From positions 107,717 through 171,716 of the forward strand of contig RPFO01000728.1 in NCBI GenBank assembly GCA_009746045.1: a stretch of 64,000 nt of DNA. The letters run 5' to 3'. This stretch comes from Mesostigma viride. Lineage: Eukaryota > Streptophyta > Mesostigmatophyceae > Mesostigmatales > Mesostigmataceae. Below, in pieces: positions 9,237-51,783 of the stretch. The notes beneath the pieces are model-generated. The model was not told the origin of the DNA and searched no databases. It was given only the letters and a program-made list of their open reading frames with translations. Made by a program: the position numbers and the translations under genes. Position 1 is the stretch's first letter. Each line of letters opens with the position of its first letter.

Positions 9237-11620
9237 CTGGGGGATGAAGGCACGCGCACGTGTCGGCGGTGGCATTAACGACGCGACAAGATCGACAGTA
9301 ACGCTTTACAGTACCATCTATGGAAGGGCCGATACCACGTGATCTGGGTCCGGAGGAAGCAGGTCACACCATGGAAGACCGGCCTATTGCTAGGCCATGG
9401 TCTGACGGTCATGGTGGAGGGAAAGGAGAAACGCATGGTGTTTGCGAACTCGAGAGTTTGTGCGACTGCGTACGTTACAAACCCACCAAATTGGAATCCA
9501 GCGAACAGTGGCTTCTTCAGACATCTACAGCATGCACATATGCTAACATTCTTGTCATCCTCCGCCGATCACCTTGAAGTGCATGCCTATAAAAGCTACT
9601 ATCTGGAAAATCCCAGCCGGCCTTATCCATTCCCGCTCACCTGCGCAAAGGTGGGCTTCTGTTGCAGGGACGAACGTAAGTTTATCCTTGCGCACTTGGG
9701 CAGCGTTTTTTACCCGTAGAGGCGTACCCTTCAATTGAGATTTGATCTGTTGAAAAAATATATTACACGGTTTCGAGTACGACACAGCATGAGACCTTCT
9801 ACTGCCGTAATTTCATGGGAAGATAAACCATGGACGCAATGCTGCAATTACACGAAGAAACTTCAAAGCTACAAACGCACATTTTTTGGCGCAGCAGTGC
9901 CGCTGGACAGCGAAGCCACAACGGAGGATTGCTGGGTGATTGACATTGCCATTCTATGGTAAGAATATAGGGTGAGTAAAGGCGCCTGCTCTGGATGAGA
10001 TAGGTTTCAATGTCTTCCTGGAGTAAGTACGCTCGCGTGGCGATGTCGCGTGACGTGTCACTCTGTGCGCCCACGGACGGGGCAACGTGCTGTCCAACGT
10101 TGTACCAATCTCCTAGAGCCAGGAGCCTGTTCCGGACAGATCCATGCGGGCCGGATAGATAATCGCGTGGGTCGAATGCCTTCGCTGGAGGAATTCTTGG
10201 TGCAGCTCTTGGTGCATATGCACACGGAGTTCATGGTGTCTCAGTTCTCTTGTAACTACAGTCATTCACGCCTTAAGTTGGGTTGGCTTAAGTTGGGTTC
10301 ACGCCTTAAGTTGGGTCGAATTGAATTCCGGCGTTCTAAGTTCAAAGTAGTTCAGAATACTATGTTTTAGTATCTTTAGTTCAAATTAGTAGAATTAAGT
10401 AGAGTCATTCACGCCTTAAGTTGGGTTCACGCCTTAAAGGTTGACAAAAACCACGAACCCAACTTAAGGCGTGAATGACTGTACTGTACATAAGCTCCTG
10501 TGCGGTGACTGTGAGTCCTGTCACGTGCCAGGTAGGCAAGAGACACCTGCCGACCTGCGTCACGAATGACGGATTCGGAACTTGGGAGTAGCAGCACGCC
10601 CATAACTAGACGGCATCGTTAGCATTGGTACATGGCAACGTTCAGGCGTACAAATTGCAGACAATACCAAGTACCAGGCAGTCATAAATGAGAGTCATCG
10701 CCCGATCTTGCCGCGCGTCTTGCCGCGCTCGGGAACGGTGTACATATCTGCGACAAGTGGCTGAACTGGGACGACAAGCGGGAAAGTTTGGAGGCGCATG
10801 CCAGCACGCGCTGCAAATGGTGGAGCGCAAAATAATACCAGTGCAGGAATTTCTCACCTTCACCGAACTCAGATTTATGACCGGCATTTCATGCTGGTCT
10901 GTTGCGGCAAGGCAACCCCACGCACAGTAATCCACTCCACTCACCGTTTTTGATTGAGTTCATATTACAATTGAATTTTGATTAGCAAGTTTCATTGGAA
11001 GCGGTTCGCAATTGCAGTCCCTAATTTACATCCCACTAAAGCCCCAAGTGGCAAACTTTCTTGGAACCTGCTGACAGCTCAGGTCTGCGCAGAGTACCGT
11101 TCTAGCCTATGCGTATAGTACCAGCACAGGCGAAGAAGGGCACATTTCGTTTGGCACATTGACGAACGTAATTCGTCAAATGACAAAGGGGGCGGATAAT
11201 GCTACTGCTGCCGGCCCTGCCGGTAGTGCCGCGGCAACAGGAACCAGCGATATTACTTCCCTGCATGTTAAAGCCGACGGGCCCAGAGTCAGGCGATGCC
11301 AACTGTACCGCATAGCAACTTTGATACTGGGCCTGGGATACGTCCCGCATCGTTATGACCTGAATTTAATCGATAACCCCTCAACCGTGATCCAAATAGG
11401 AGCGGTGAGTGGTCGCAGGGATGCCTCTTCATTGACCCCCTCATTTGTGTCTGACCCCCCCCCCCCCCCCCCCCCCCCCCCCTACCTATTTGAAGCTGTT
11501 CTTGTCGAACTAGACTGCCCGCTCTATCTGTCTATCGATATCTCCATGCCTTTCCAACCTGTGGCCTTTCCTCGCTCCTTGATACATGGTGGGATCTTAA
11601 CCATGGTGCTCACCTCGCAG
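9237..11620. other. Region between the two divergent genes; missing 5' exons not found
   Basis: The PsbP gene (minus) and the PIG-F gene (plus) diverge here. The transit-peptide exon of the first and the N-terminal exon(s) of the second should lie in this interval, but no open segment is distinctive enough to call. It holds the MITE at 10259-10481 and a poly-C run at about 11456-11482. Confidence 0.5.
10259..10481. mobile_element. MITE, 223 bp, TA target duplication
   Basis: The termini are inverted repeats beginning CAGTCATTCACGCCTTAAGT and identical for about 26 bp. They are flanked on both sides by TA. A third copy of the terminus lies inside at about 10403, so the right-hand 75 bp form a nested hairpin. 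There is no coding capacity. The TA duplication and CAGT start suggest a Tc1/mariner- or pogo-type non-autonomous element. Confidence 0.8.
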
Positions 11621-24268
<12,648 letters not shown>

Positions 24269-25523
24269 GGGTTTGCCCAATGATGTCCACATGCTGCATG
24301 GTCATGGAGTTCTGGGTATGTACAGGCTGCACGTTTACATCGGCTCCAGTTAGCTAGCAGCCGATGAGTTGAGGAAGCTGCATGAATAGTGAGACATGCA
24401 ACTGGTCAGCGTGCGCAAGCCTGAAATCTGGAAGATTCAGACCATTGCGGCTTGAGCCTGCCTTTATCTGATCCACGTTTGATGACTCCATGTTCAGGAT
24501 TATGGAGATGAACAGAGTTGGAAATGTATAGCCTCATACGTTAAACTAGGGGCTGGCCAAAGTTCCGAGTGACACCTAGACGGTTTAGCTGGACACTGTG
24601 TCATGAGCGTGTTTGTTTCTAGTGGCCAGGAGTGTCCAGTCTTAATTAAGCACCACTGCTGCAATTGCTCTCCTGCCATGTGACAAGGAATTAAATACCC
24701 TCCATGTAACACGAGAAATTATACCTTCAACTATGGAGTCATGGGCACCATCCATGATACCTGTCATGCATGTCAGTCGCCATAATTTAGCCACTCGACA
24801 TGAAATTAAAAATTAAATTAAATTATAACATGACTCCGTTGGGAGATCATGTAGCACATATTCCTTGCTGGATGGGTGGAGGTGGGCGAAGCCGCGCGTA
24901 ATCGAACTAACCTAACTCTAAGCTATCGATCTAGTCTAGAAAATCCTAACTACACTACTCAGCGCAAAGCGCCCGTTCCGCTTGGGGGGAGGGGGCTTGC
25001 TCACAGGGGCTGGCGTGTGAGCCTGGACAATCTTCTGCCACCTCTTCTTGTTCTGCATAGCAGTCCAAAGAAGAGAAAGGGAGTGAATGCGGTGTTCAAA
25101 CTGAGCTGGGACCACTAGGTCGGCCAGCAACATCTGCATGTAGCCGCTCGACATGCTTCTGGACAAATAATGAAAACACACGGTGTGATCAGTGCAAATA
25201 TGTCGTATCAAGAACTTTTGCTAAGTGTGGCGGGCCGGAGCCAATTCGGTGCCGCACATGCCATGGCATATATTAAGCTAGTAGCTCCTGCACGCATGTG
25301 TGCATGGACCCCGCGCTATGGCTGCGCGTCCATGATCAGAGTGTCGCCGCTGACGAAAATGGCTGACGGCGGTATGGCTGACGGCGGAGTTCAGATCTTT
25401 TGCGTCTGAGCCCCAAATTCGGTCAGACCACTTGCATTCGATGCGCCTTTCTAAGACGCACTTGCCAGTATAAACGGTTACGGCTGCCACGCAGTATAGA
25501 CAAAGTTACGCACGTGACCAGCT
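24269..25523. other. Intergenic; one LINE 3' end, otherwise nothing recognised
   Basis: Downstream of PIG-F. At 24800-24866 a minus-oriented LINE 3' end is present: an (AATTA)n-type tail, then ACTCCGTTGGGAG and a TGTAGCACATA block matching 49905-49938. CTGACG(GCGG) repeats occur at about 25348-25388. No gene is evident. Confidence 0.5.
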
Positions 25524-27316
25524 ATGACGACTACCAAAGCAAAACGAGGGCTGGAAAAGGAGCTGGCACAGCTTCCCAGCGCCCAGCCCAACCCTCTCGC
25601 CCTCGCCATTGTTCAGCCGCCAGGCTTACCCGCCAAACCCTCGCCAAGCGCCTCGCCTGAGCCCAAGAAACCATGCCACGATCGCCGCAAATGGAGCAAA
25701 TTCTTGCCCGGCGACGGAATGTTCTCCCTCCTCGAGTGGCAGCAGCTGTCGCCGCAGGAAGTCGTCGAAGTTCTCCAGTTCCTCACACAGGAGCGGAAGC
25801 TCTTTGTGCCCTGGACAAGGGCGGCTATCGACTACCGCGACACGTCCTGGCTCTACACCTGTGCCGAATCCCGCCAACGCGAGTCTATCTTGACCAGCTA
25901 CTACCAGCGCAGCTTCGGCGCCATCCACAGAGAACTTTGGAACGCACTCAACGCCCCAGCCCCCGCACAGCCGGCAGCCCCATCGGCTTCCTCCCTCTGA
26001 AAGGATGACATCCGCGCAGTGCTGGAGGAGCACGTGACCTGGCCGCTGGCCGAGAAGATGACCTCGCTGAACACCACGCTCAACACGGTCGAGGCCCGGG
26101 TCTCCAACGTGGACACCAAGGTCGTCCACAAGCTACAACCACAGTTCACGGCGCTACACACCGCGGCGCAGGCTTCGGAAACGCATGCTGCACTTGTCTC
26201 TCGCCTTAACCAGGTGGAAGGCAAGTGCGGCGTGCTCATGAAGAAGCTTGAGGCCATCACCGCCCACACCGAGGCCCTGGCCACACAGGTCCCAAAGCTA
26301 GCGGAGCAGACGGCCACCATTGCCTCCCAGCCACCCCGGCAGGATGCTGGTGACCTCCCGCTCTCCTACGCGGACCTGCTGCGGACAGCGACCGCCTCCA
26401 CCACCGACGCCATCGCCACGAAGCTCCAGGAGCTGGAGGACCACCGCCAGGCCCAGCAACGGGAGGTCACCAATCGCGCTCGCCGCGAGTGCCGAGTGGT
26501 GCTACGTCGCTTCCCCCAGAAGCCAGGTGAGACGTCAACCTCCCTTGCTGACGAGATCAAGAAACAGCTTCTTACCCTCATGGGCCTGGTAGGTGAGGTA
26601 GAACTGCGTGGGTGCCACCGCCTTCCCCACTCACGGGACAAGGCGGCCACCCCACCAGTCCTGCTCACCTTCCTCTCCCCTGAGGATAAGCAGCGGTTCC
26701 TCTCTCGTCGCAAGCGGTTGCACGACCTCACCTGGACGCTGGATGACGACCTAACCCCGCTCAGCAACAGCAGCGACGCGACCTGTGGCCGGAATACCTC
26801 CGCCATAAGCAGGACCCCCAGAAGCCCAAGGTGTACTGGAGGGGCGGGGACCTGATGATCAACCACAAGATGTGGACGCCCCCAGCGGGCTAGAATAGCA
26901 ATAGCCCTAGCTTGTAACCATTGGAGTCACTGTCGCTAAGGCAGCCATGCCTAGAATGTTTGCCTAGCTGTGCCAACAAACCTAGTCACGTGCCGCCAAC
27001 GCACGGTACACAACCAGCCATAGCCTTAGCCTAGTTCTAGTACAGCCATGCTACGCCCTGGCTATGTTCAGATTACTTGCCCACGCTCCTTGCTATGACA
27101 TGCTCACATGGGTCTTATTGCACCCACAGTTTGCCGGATCGTTAGCCTGTCCTTTTAGCTAGCCGCGCCCGATTGCAGCTGTGGCATGCCTTTGGCATGA
27201 AGGAGACTGGGGGTCTCTGCCCTTTCTCCTGTAGTGCACACACAGGGATTAAAAGCACTTCGGTGCTCCGTGACTCCCCAACGGGAGCACGAGTTTAATT
27301 AATTAATTAATTAATG
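25524..27316 (+). pseudogene. LINE ORF1 pseudogene with 3' UTR and (TTAA)n tail
   Basis: An ORF1p-like protein begins at ATG 25524. It has a Pro-rich N-terminus, then a long coiled-coil region (about 26040-26320, heptads such as LNTTLNTVEARVSNVDTKV), an RRM-like part (RRECRVVLRRFPQKPGE) and the C-terminal domain (LRGCHRLPHSRDKAATPP, SRRKRLHDLTWTLDDDLT). This is the trimer-coil/RRM/CTD order of L1 ORF1 proteins. It is broken by an in-frame TGA at 25998-26000 and by a one-base frame break near 26760, after which the C-terminus continues to TAG at about 26893. The 3' UTR ends with the CTCCC-CAAC-GGGAG hairpin and the tail at about 27294-27316. Confidence 0.82.
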
Positions 27317-27499
27317 GCTGCGCGTCGATCCTGCGGCTAGCTAGGCGAGGTGGAACTATCAAGGATCGAGACAACCAGCGCAGGCTGCATGCAGAAATAG
27401 CAGAGGTACGTGCATGGAACCGGCTAGAGCCGATGAGGTTGACAACATTGTAAATAGAGCTCCCGTGGGCACGCCCCATGCACAAGTACGCGATTGCGG

Positions 27500-27700
27500 C
27501 GGACTTCAGTAAGTATTTGCGCACGTCATGCACATGGGCATGCCACGGAGTACTATGCCAATCTCATTCTTGCCCCCATGCAACTCACTGGTGAGCTGCG
27601 GATGTCGGCTGTCCGCCTCCCCCGCGCACGGGGTAAGGCTGGCCCGGCACCCATGCTCCTCACCTTTAAGTACATGGCGGACAAGCTGTCGTTCACCTAA
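27500..27700 (+). mobile_element. LINE ORF1 fragment joined to a reversed 3' end
   Basis: 27580-27700 encodes LPRARGKAGPAPMLLTFKYM, the ORF1 C-terminal block, cut before SRRKRL. Just upstream (27500-27565) lies a reverse-oriented 3' end (AGTAAGTATTTGCGCACGTC ... GCCACGGAGTACT), the complement of the (ACTT)-tailed end at about 2900-2960. The junction suggests template switching or nested insertion. Confidence 0.6.
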
Positions 27701-28975
27701 TGGATGGATGGGTGGCTTAGACCAAGTTGCAACGTTATAAATTTGATCTGCTTGTTCAATGACCACTGCAACCAATGAAACAACCGCTGGCACACCCGTG
27801 ACATTCATCAGAGGATCTACTGTACAGCTTTCCCATTGGTATATCGATGCAACCCTCATTGATCAATATAAGTTAAGGCAACTTTTGTACATGCATGCCC
27901 CAGCCATTGTCATACAGGGCCTGCTAACGGTAGCTGCCATACCGGCACAATGAGGGGTTACATGAATCAATTGGGGGCCTTGCCTGCAAAACAGGGAGGC
28001 AGGCCAGCATGAAAATTGTGACCTATCACAGAGTTTCTTATGAAGCTACAATGATCGTACAAGACCATCATATGAGACCATCACACGGTAGCTGTGGTTT
28101 GTGCCGTTAATTACCGGTCACCTGTAGCATCGGTGGCGCTTGATGGCATACAACACCAGGACCATTGCATGACCCACCACAGCGCTCCCTTTCCCCCATT
28201 CAGTCCTCGGCTGCGGTGCACATGCCACGCAGCAAAGCAGGCTGCTATAACACTGGAGTGGCTGCCTTGCGAAGCCTTTGTGTCTTGCCTCGGGGATCCA
28301 TGGGCATTCCGTATTGTGCCGGCGGCAGTAGCCAACTCATCTCAGAGGTCTCCTCCCTCTAAAGGGCACAGGCTCCCTCCCAAGCTGCAGCGATGATATC
28401 CGAATCCCGAACATGCAGGACAACCGTGATGCAGGACGCCCATGGCGGAGCATCGGTGGAGCACCGCTGACGACTCTTCCAATGGGGCAGACCATGGGAT
28501 GGCCACTCCATGGCGGCAGGCCACACGATGAGAGCATTTCAAGCACTGCCCCTGAGCTGAGCCTGCCCCTACCTTAGCTACCCCTAGCTAGGGGTAGCTT
28601 AGCTTACACAGCGACCAGGATCACTCGTGCTCATGAAGGTGCTCTCAAGGCCATGACAGCAGGGGGCCATGGCTCCGTGGCGGCCGATGGCCGGCGGGGC
28701 ACACACAGAGGCCCCTGGGACATGTGCCAGGTATTGGCGGTGACGGCTCGCTAGCGATTGCATCCACCGGCCACACCATGGCGGCACGCTAGTCTCGTCG
28801 TGCGACCAGACATGGTGGCATGACGGACCATTGAGGGGACGCTAGCTCTGGTCTGACCATTGACCAGCCGCGGTTGCATGAAAGACCATGGGGTTTTATT
28901 GCAATGCGGGCGCTAGCAGTTTGCCATTAGCCATGGTGCAACCAGCCGTGGTCATACAGCCGACCATGAGGGGCA
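27701..28975. other. Intergenic; no gene recognised
   Basis: Downstream of both converging genes. CATGG-rich, weakly repetitive sequence at 28640-28980, but no supported open frame. Confidence 0.5.
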
Positions 28976-28976
28976 A

Positions 28977-29024
28977 CTAGCCACGGCGGACGAGCAGGTT
29001 GTCCTTGAGGTTGTTGAACGTCTG
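28977..29024 (-). repeat. Second copy of the DENN gene's last exon
   Basis: Directly after the DENN stop codon, the minus strand has CTCCCCCCAG followed by ACGTTCAACAACCTCAAGGA... and ends in its own TAG (28979-28977). It parallels the true last exon (ATGTTCAACGATTACACAGA... TAG at 29039-29037) about 61 bp away, and would encode TFNNLKDNLLVRRG in place of MFNDYTDNLLSHHG. It could act as an alternative last exon or be a decayed duplicate. Confidence 0.7.
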
Positions 29025-29036
29025 GGGGGAGAGCAC

Positions 29037-46949
<17,913 letters not shown>

Positions 46950-49424
46950 ACAAGCTTTTTACCGCTCTAGATTCCTTCAGTATCATTTACTCCGGGCTTT
47001 GTCAACCTAAACATCTTCCCCTTGCAGACCAAACGCCATGATTTATGGATGTTTGCCTTGTAAAAGTACTTCCTGCAGTGTTCGGACGCGAAATTAGTGT
47101 CAAGTCCTTTTCCTGCCATAAGATTTTAGGTTTTGCTACTGCTGACGAGGTCTGTGACTTGTGAGGTGTACTGTTGCGCCCAGCAGTTGCTGGCATCCTC
47201 AACGGACATCGCCCCGGCGGGCCGAGGGCCGAGGGCCGAGGGCGATGCGACGCGTCCCGACGCGGAGTCGCGGACTCCTCGAGGGACGTGGGCCCGCCAG
47301 CTGGCACGCGCCCATACGTTCAGTTCAGTTCAGTTCAGTTGTTTCCCTTTCCCTTTCCCTTTCCTATGTATACAGACGTGTTTGCTCGTGTATTTATGCA
47401 TGGCCATGGCCATGGCCATAGCCAAATACCGTTGTGAAGTTGTCGGTTCCAAACTTGCACTAAATTTTGCGTTTCAGGTCAAAACTTACCACTCAAACTG
47501 AATTTGCGTGTTAGGTACCAGCCTGTTACCAGCGCAAGTTATCAGAGAGGCAGAGACCAGAATTGGGCAGCTAGAGAACGTGGAAAAAACGGAAAAAATT
47601 GTATTTTATAGAGACGTCCTGATTGTCCTATCAAGACCCAACGACAAGCAACAAGATAAAATGAAGTTGGCGCGCGGAAAAGGGAGATTTGCATAGGAAA
47701 TAGAATTTCGCAGAAGTGACTGACGATAGTAAGTGGCATGGAGAAATGATCGGGAACCTTGTATCATTGAAGGGAGCGAATCGCTGGCATTGTGCCGGCC
47801 GGCCAGCTCCACGGCGTGATAAATCCCAGGAATAGTTAACACAATTACAGCACACCACTTGCTGAAAGGAGTTTGTTAGGGCTTGGAGTCTTACGACAAT
47901 CTCTGCGCACTGACAGCGGCGATTGGTAAGTCTAGCCAACACTGAACACATGCATGCAAGGAACTTCTTGTGAACATGACTGCCGTGACCGGGCTCAGCA
48001 TTTTGCCCTTTGTATGCGAGAGTGGGTGCATGGTTTAGTGTGCTTACACAAACTTGATGACAGCTGTCCGCGGGCATTACGCAATCAATGGGGAAGTTTG
48101 GGGTTTAAGTTGCACAAGCGCCATGGCTTTTGCAATGGCCAATGTGCCAGTCATTGGTTCCAAGCAATAGTGACTCTTGTTGTCACACCTTGTGTTAGGT
48201 TGTTACGTCTTGTGTTTTGTGAAAGCTTGGCTTTTGTTCGAGGTCTTTTGGACAAGATGTGAGAAAGTTATAAGGTTTCAAAGTGCACTGAGGCTGAGTG
48301 ATTGTGTGAGTCCTGTTTTGTACCCTCATTGGTCGTGGCCTGATCCACGTGGGGTTATCTGATTGGATTTATGCTGCCTGTCTTAAATGGTCCTTTAGGA
48401 CGCCAGTGTTTCAGCAAGATTCAGTGATTCTTCATGAAGATCCTGCCAGACTTTCTCGTGATTTGTTATCAAGGAGACAACCAGCTATGTTATGTGTTAT
48501 GTTTAGTGTGTTAAGTTCGAAGGAGGAATGTTACCCTTAGATTCCGTGATGCTGATTGGTTCACTGTCACACAGCCGACATGCACGGTTGCAGAATTTAG
48601 AAGCGCTGGGTCGCCATTGCTGGCACATTGGTTGTCATCGCAAGTATCATGGTATAATAAAAGGTTGAGCCCTTTTTCCATCCTCAAAGCTGGCCCTGCT
48701 CCCCGTCCATTTATCGTTCAACACTCGTGGATATGGAAATAAAACGTGTGTCTAAGGCCGTTAGACTGTTGAGGACCATCTTATCGTTTCTCTAGTGTGA
48801 TTTGTCACTAATCCTTCAAGAACGCAACCCAGATAAAAGATCTTCTCTACTCATGTGGTGTGGACCACTAGGCATGATGAAATGGATCGTTTTTAGTTGT
48901 AACAGACCTAGGCAGTTTCTCCCAAATTTTCATCGTCTCCCATTTCAGTAAGTAAGTACTCCCATGTCAGTGAGGGTAAACCTGAGCTGCATGTACATCG
49001 TGGGACCAGGCCTGTTGGACAGAAATTGGCGGTCCATACCTTATGTACCAGAGCCGTGGCGGTGTGCCGTAACTGGAAGTACTTTTTCACCCATTCATGG
49101 TTTTAGTTTTCTCCCCATTACCCTGTCTCCCCATTACTATTCCACACTAACTTCAATTTCCCTTTTTCCCCGCCAGCAAACCCTTTTGTTCCACCAATCC
49201 GCTCGCGTCCCACCTCACTTTCCCCATCGGCCATAGCCTAACCAGTAGCTAACAGACATCAGCCAGCCTAGCTATTAAGTGAGCCTAGCACTGCTTGTTT
49301 GCTCACGTCTCCATAGCTATGCGATGCTCATACTGCACCCACAGGAGATCAATGCCCCGGATCGCTTAGTTAGAAGGGGCCAATTGAGCACCCTGTGGCA
49401 TGCCTTTGGCTTGAGGGAATCAAT
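46950..49424. other. Intergenic; no gene recognised
   Basis: Upstream of the DENN gene on the minus strand. It holds a short (CAGTT)n/(CCCTTT)n patch at 47320-47362 and one micro-insert at 48470. 49255-49424 resembles the LINE 3' UTR at 27060-27240 (GTGGCATGCCTTTGGC). No open frame has support. Confidence 0.5.
48470..48487 (+). repeat. Micro-insert CAAGGAGACAACCAGCTA, 6-bp direct repeats
   Basis: Flanked by TGTTAT at 48464-48469 and 48488-48493. Confidence 0.65.
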
Positions 49425-49990
49425 TAATTAAACTCGTGCTCCTGTTGGGGAGTCATGGAGCATTAACCCTGATGGATGGGTGGATGGATGGATGGATGGA
49501 TGGATGGGTCATGGGTACACGCAATCCTACCGGTCTAAACTATCTAACAAAACAATCTTACTCTATCAAGGAGACAACCTATATCTATGGTGCCCACGAC
49601 CCTAGGGGTCTTGTCTAGCATGCTGCCCGCGTTTGCAAACATGTGGCTTCCCCACTGGAGGGGGGTCGTTGTCCTCGATGACCTGAGCCCACTTGGCCTT
49701 GTCCATCATGTTGTTCCAAATCACGGAGAGGCCTAGGCCCCCCATGTCCTCTACTAGCTGTTCTTTGAAAGTGCGGGCCTTGCGGCGTCCAGAATTGCTG
49801 GGCCCGGCCCACGTGAGGAGGTGCCTGCCAGGCTGAGCTGGTGGCAGCCCTGCGGAGGGGCCACGTGAGATGTCTACCTGGTTGAATTGAATTGAATTGA
49901 ATTGGAACATAACTCCGTTGGGAGTATATGTAGCACATAGCCCAGAGAAGGGGCATATGGCCTATCATACATTCTAAGCTACTTCCTGCA
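49425..49990 (-). mobile_element. LINE pieces: 3' end, (ATCC)n, RT C-terminus, second 3' end
   Basis: Minus-oriented (TTAA) tail and hairpin at 49427-49465, the (ATGG)n equivalent of the 738-758 tract at 49470-49505, then the RT C-terminal frame 49910-49602 (RKARTFKEQLVEDMGGLGLS, MMDKAKWAQVIED). At 49880-49905 this abuts (GAATT)n and a second 3' end (ACTCCGTTGGGAGTATATGT). The RT segment begins exactly at a foreign tail, so the unit is chimeric. Confidence 0.75.
49567..49583 (+). repeat. Micro-insert CAAGGAGACAACCTATA, 5-bp direct repeats
   Basis: Flanked by TCTAT at 49562-49566 and 49584-49588. With repeats this short the exact boundary is ambiguous. Confidence 0.5.
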
Positions 49991-50323
49991 AGGGTGGGAA
50001 TGTAAACAACACTTGCTCTAGGTGCACTAAGGCACCTGCACCCTCATGATCTTCACACTATGCCCAGCTAAGGGGGAGTATGTCATGTGGGGGAAGATCA
50101 TCATGGCTATACAAGAGCTAGGGCATGGCTTCTCGACAGAGAGCATCTCTCTGCACTGCGTAGCATGGCTAAATTCTTAGTGCAACATCCATGGGGGTCC
50201 CGTTATAGGCAGGGCTTGGCTAAATTCTGTAGACAACATCCATGGGGGCCATTATGGGCGCACATGCGCGTGGGCCACATGCTAGGCTAAGCCTGACTAA
50301 TCTACACTACTGGTATGGATTCC

Positions 50324-50905
50324 CTAGTCTGAGGTGGCAGGAGGGGGCTGCCAGGGCTTGTGGTCAACGTGGATGACCGCCCCCCTCCAGTATACCGGCT
50401 TCCCCCCTGCGCTGTGCCGGAGCTGAAGGTAGGCCGGCCATAGCTCGCGTCGCCGCTGTTGCTGGGCCAGGGTCAAGTCGTCGTCCAGCGTGAAGCGAGT
50501 CCTCGAGAGCTTCTTGCGGCATTTAAGGAACGACAGCTTGTCCGCCATGTACTTAAAGGTGAGGAGCACGGGTGCCGGGCCAGTCTACCTGGTTGGTGCG
50601 AGCTAAGTGCCCTACTAGCTGCAGGCGCCGCTGATTAATGGTGCTGGCGATGTGTGGCATGCCGAGGTACCGGTCCTCACTGCGGACGTGAGCAGCGTAT
50701 CCCACACGGAAAATTGACCGCAGCTCATGTTGGTGACCGCGCCATCTAGCTTTCTGGCAAGGTCGGCTGTGAGAGTCCACGTACCTCGGCCCCGTACGTG
50801 TGAACAGGGAGGACCAGGACTGTTTCTCTTGCTTGCCCAAACTAGGGCTTGCGCCACAGGGCCCTGTATTGACGTAAAGCGTGCCAGGCGAGGCAGATAC
50901 GGCAT
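50324..50905 (-). mobile_element. Chimeric LINE fragment: RT C-terminus fused to ORF1 C-terminus
   Basis: On the minus strand 50905-50585 encodes the RT thumb block (frame-broken; VGYAAHVRSEDRYLGMPHIA, QRRLQLVGHLARTNQVD) and switches at about 50580 to the ORF1 C-terminal block (MLLTFKYMADKLSF, FTLDDDLTLAQQQRRRELWP, PVYWRGAVIHVDHKPW) ending at 50324. ORF2 before ORF1 in the same orientation is the reverse of the normal order and implies recombination or template switching. Confidence 0.75.
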
Positions 50906-50934
50906 GAGGGAAGGGGGGGTCTCTGCCCCCTAGC

Positions 50935-51016
50935 TCCCTGTTGCGCTCCGTGACTCCCCAATTTATTAATTCCGTGACTCGCCAATTAACGGGAGCATGC
51001 CTGTTTAATTAATTAA
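50935..51016 (+). mobile_element. LINE 3' end with disrupted hairpin and TTAA tail
   Basis: CGCTCCGTGACTCCCCAA is interrupted by an ATTTATTAATTCCGTGACTCGCC insertion-like segment before AACGGGAGCATGCC and (TTAA)n. Confidence 0.6.
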
Positions 51017-51195
51017 TTCTCCATCGACCTAGGTCCATCATAGTGTCCTCCGTGTTTGATCTACTCCTGGGCGCAGCCACGTGGCTTGGATCGGCAGTTT
51101 TCCGCCTTTCCTCCCATTAAAATTTAAAATTAACCCGTGTTTTTTTAATTAGAACGCGATATATCATCTTTGATATATCATCTTTGATAGCCCAG

Positions 51196-51240
51196 TGGAC
51201 AAGATTTCGTTTCTCAGACGCCGTGCGGCGTCTGAGAAAT
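51196..51240. repeat. Foldback: LINE ORF1 scrap followed by its inverted copy
   Basis: TTTCTCAGACGCC (51210-51222), loop GTGC, GGCGTCTGAGAAA (51227-51239) is a perfect 13-bp hairpin. The left arm and the preceding GTGGACAAGATTTCG match the ORF1 sequence at about 1868-1895 (GGACAAGATTTCTTTTCTCA). Confidence 0.75.
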
Positions 51241-51783
51241 CTACTGCTCCAACCTAGGGCCATTGCTGGTACTTTTGACGTCATGAAAGCAGCGTTTTGG
51301 ACTAGTGGAATATGATTTTACAGCATAAAAAGTCCATTTTATCATGAATGAACATGGCCAACAACCCCAAGTGCCCCTAAATTTCTCAATATTTGTAGAG
51401 AAATGCTACTTCTCATAATTAAAACCTGCACAAATGCACAATTTGGGGCATGCATGTGAAAGTTTGAAGTACAAATTCACAATGAGGTTTTACATTTTTC
51501 AATTATTAATGGTATCTCATTCTTCAATCAATCAATTTGCAATCGTCCAAACAATTTATTCATTTCATACATGTCCGAATATGTTGAAAGAACACATGCA
51601 AGTGCTCAATCAGCGTGGACCCCCTTGGACGCGCCCCACCATATATACATTGGACACGTCACCCCAACTACTAAACTGCCCAAAGTCACGGTAACTGATC
51701 CAACTACTATGTACATCTGCATTTCTCCACGTTGCGGTGGGCAATTACGTGCAAAACGCGATTTCGTGCAAAGTCCTCGCCCA

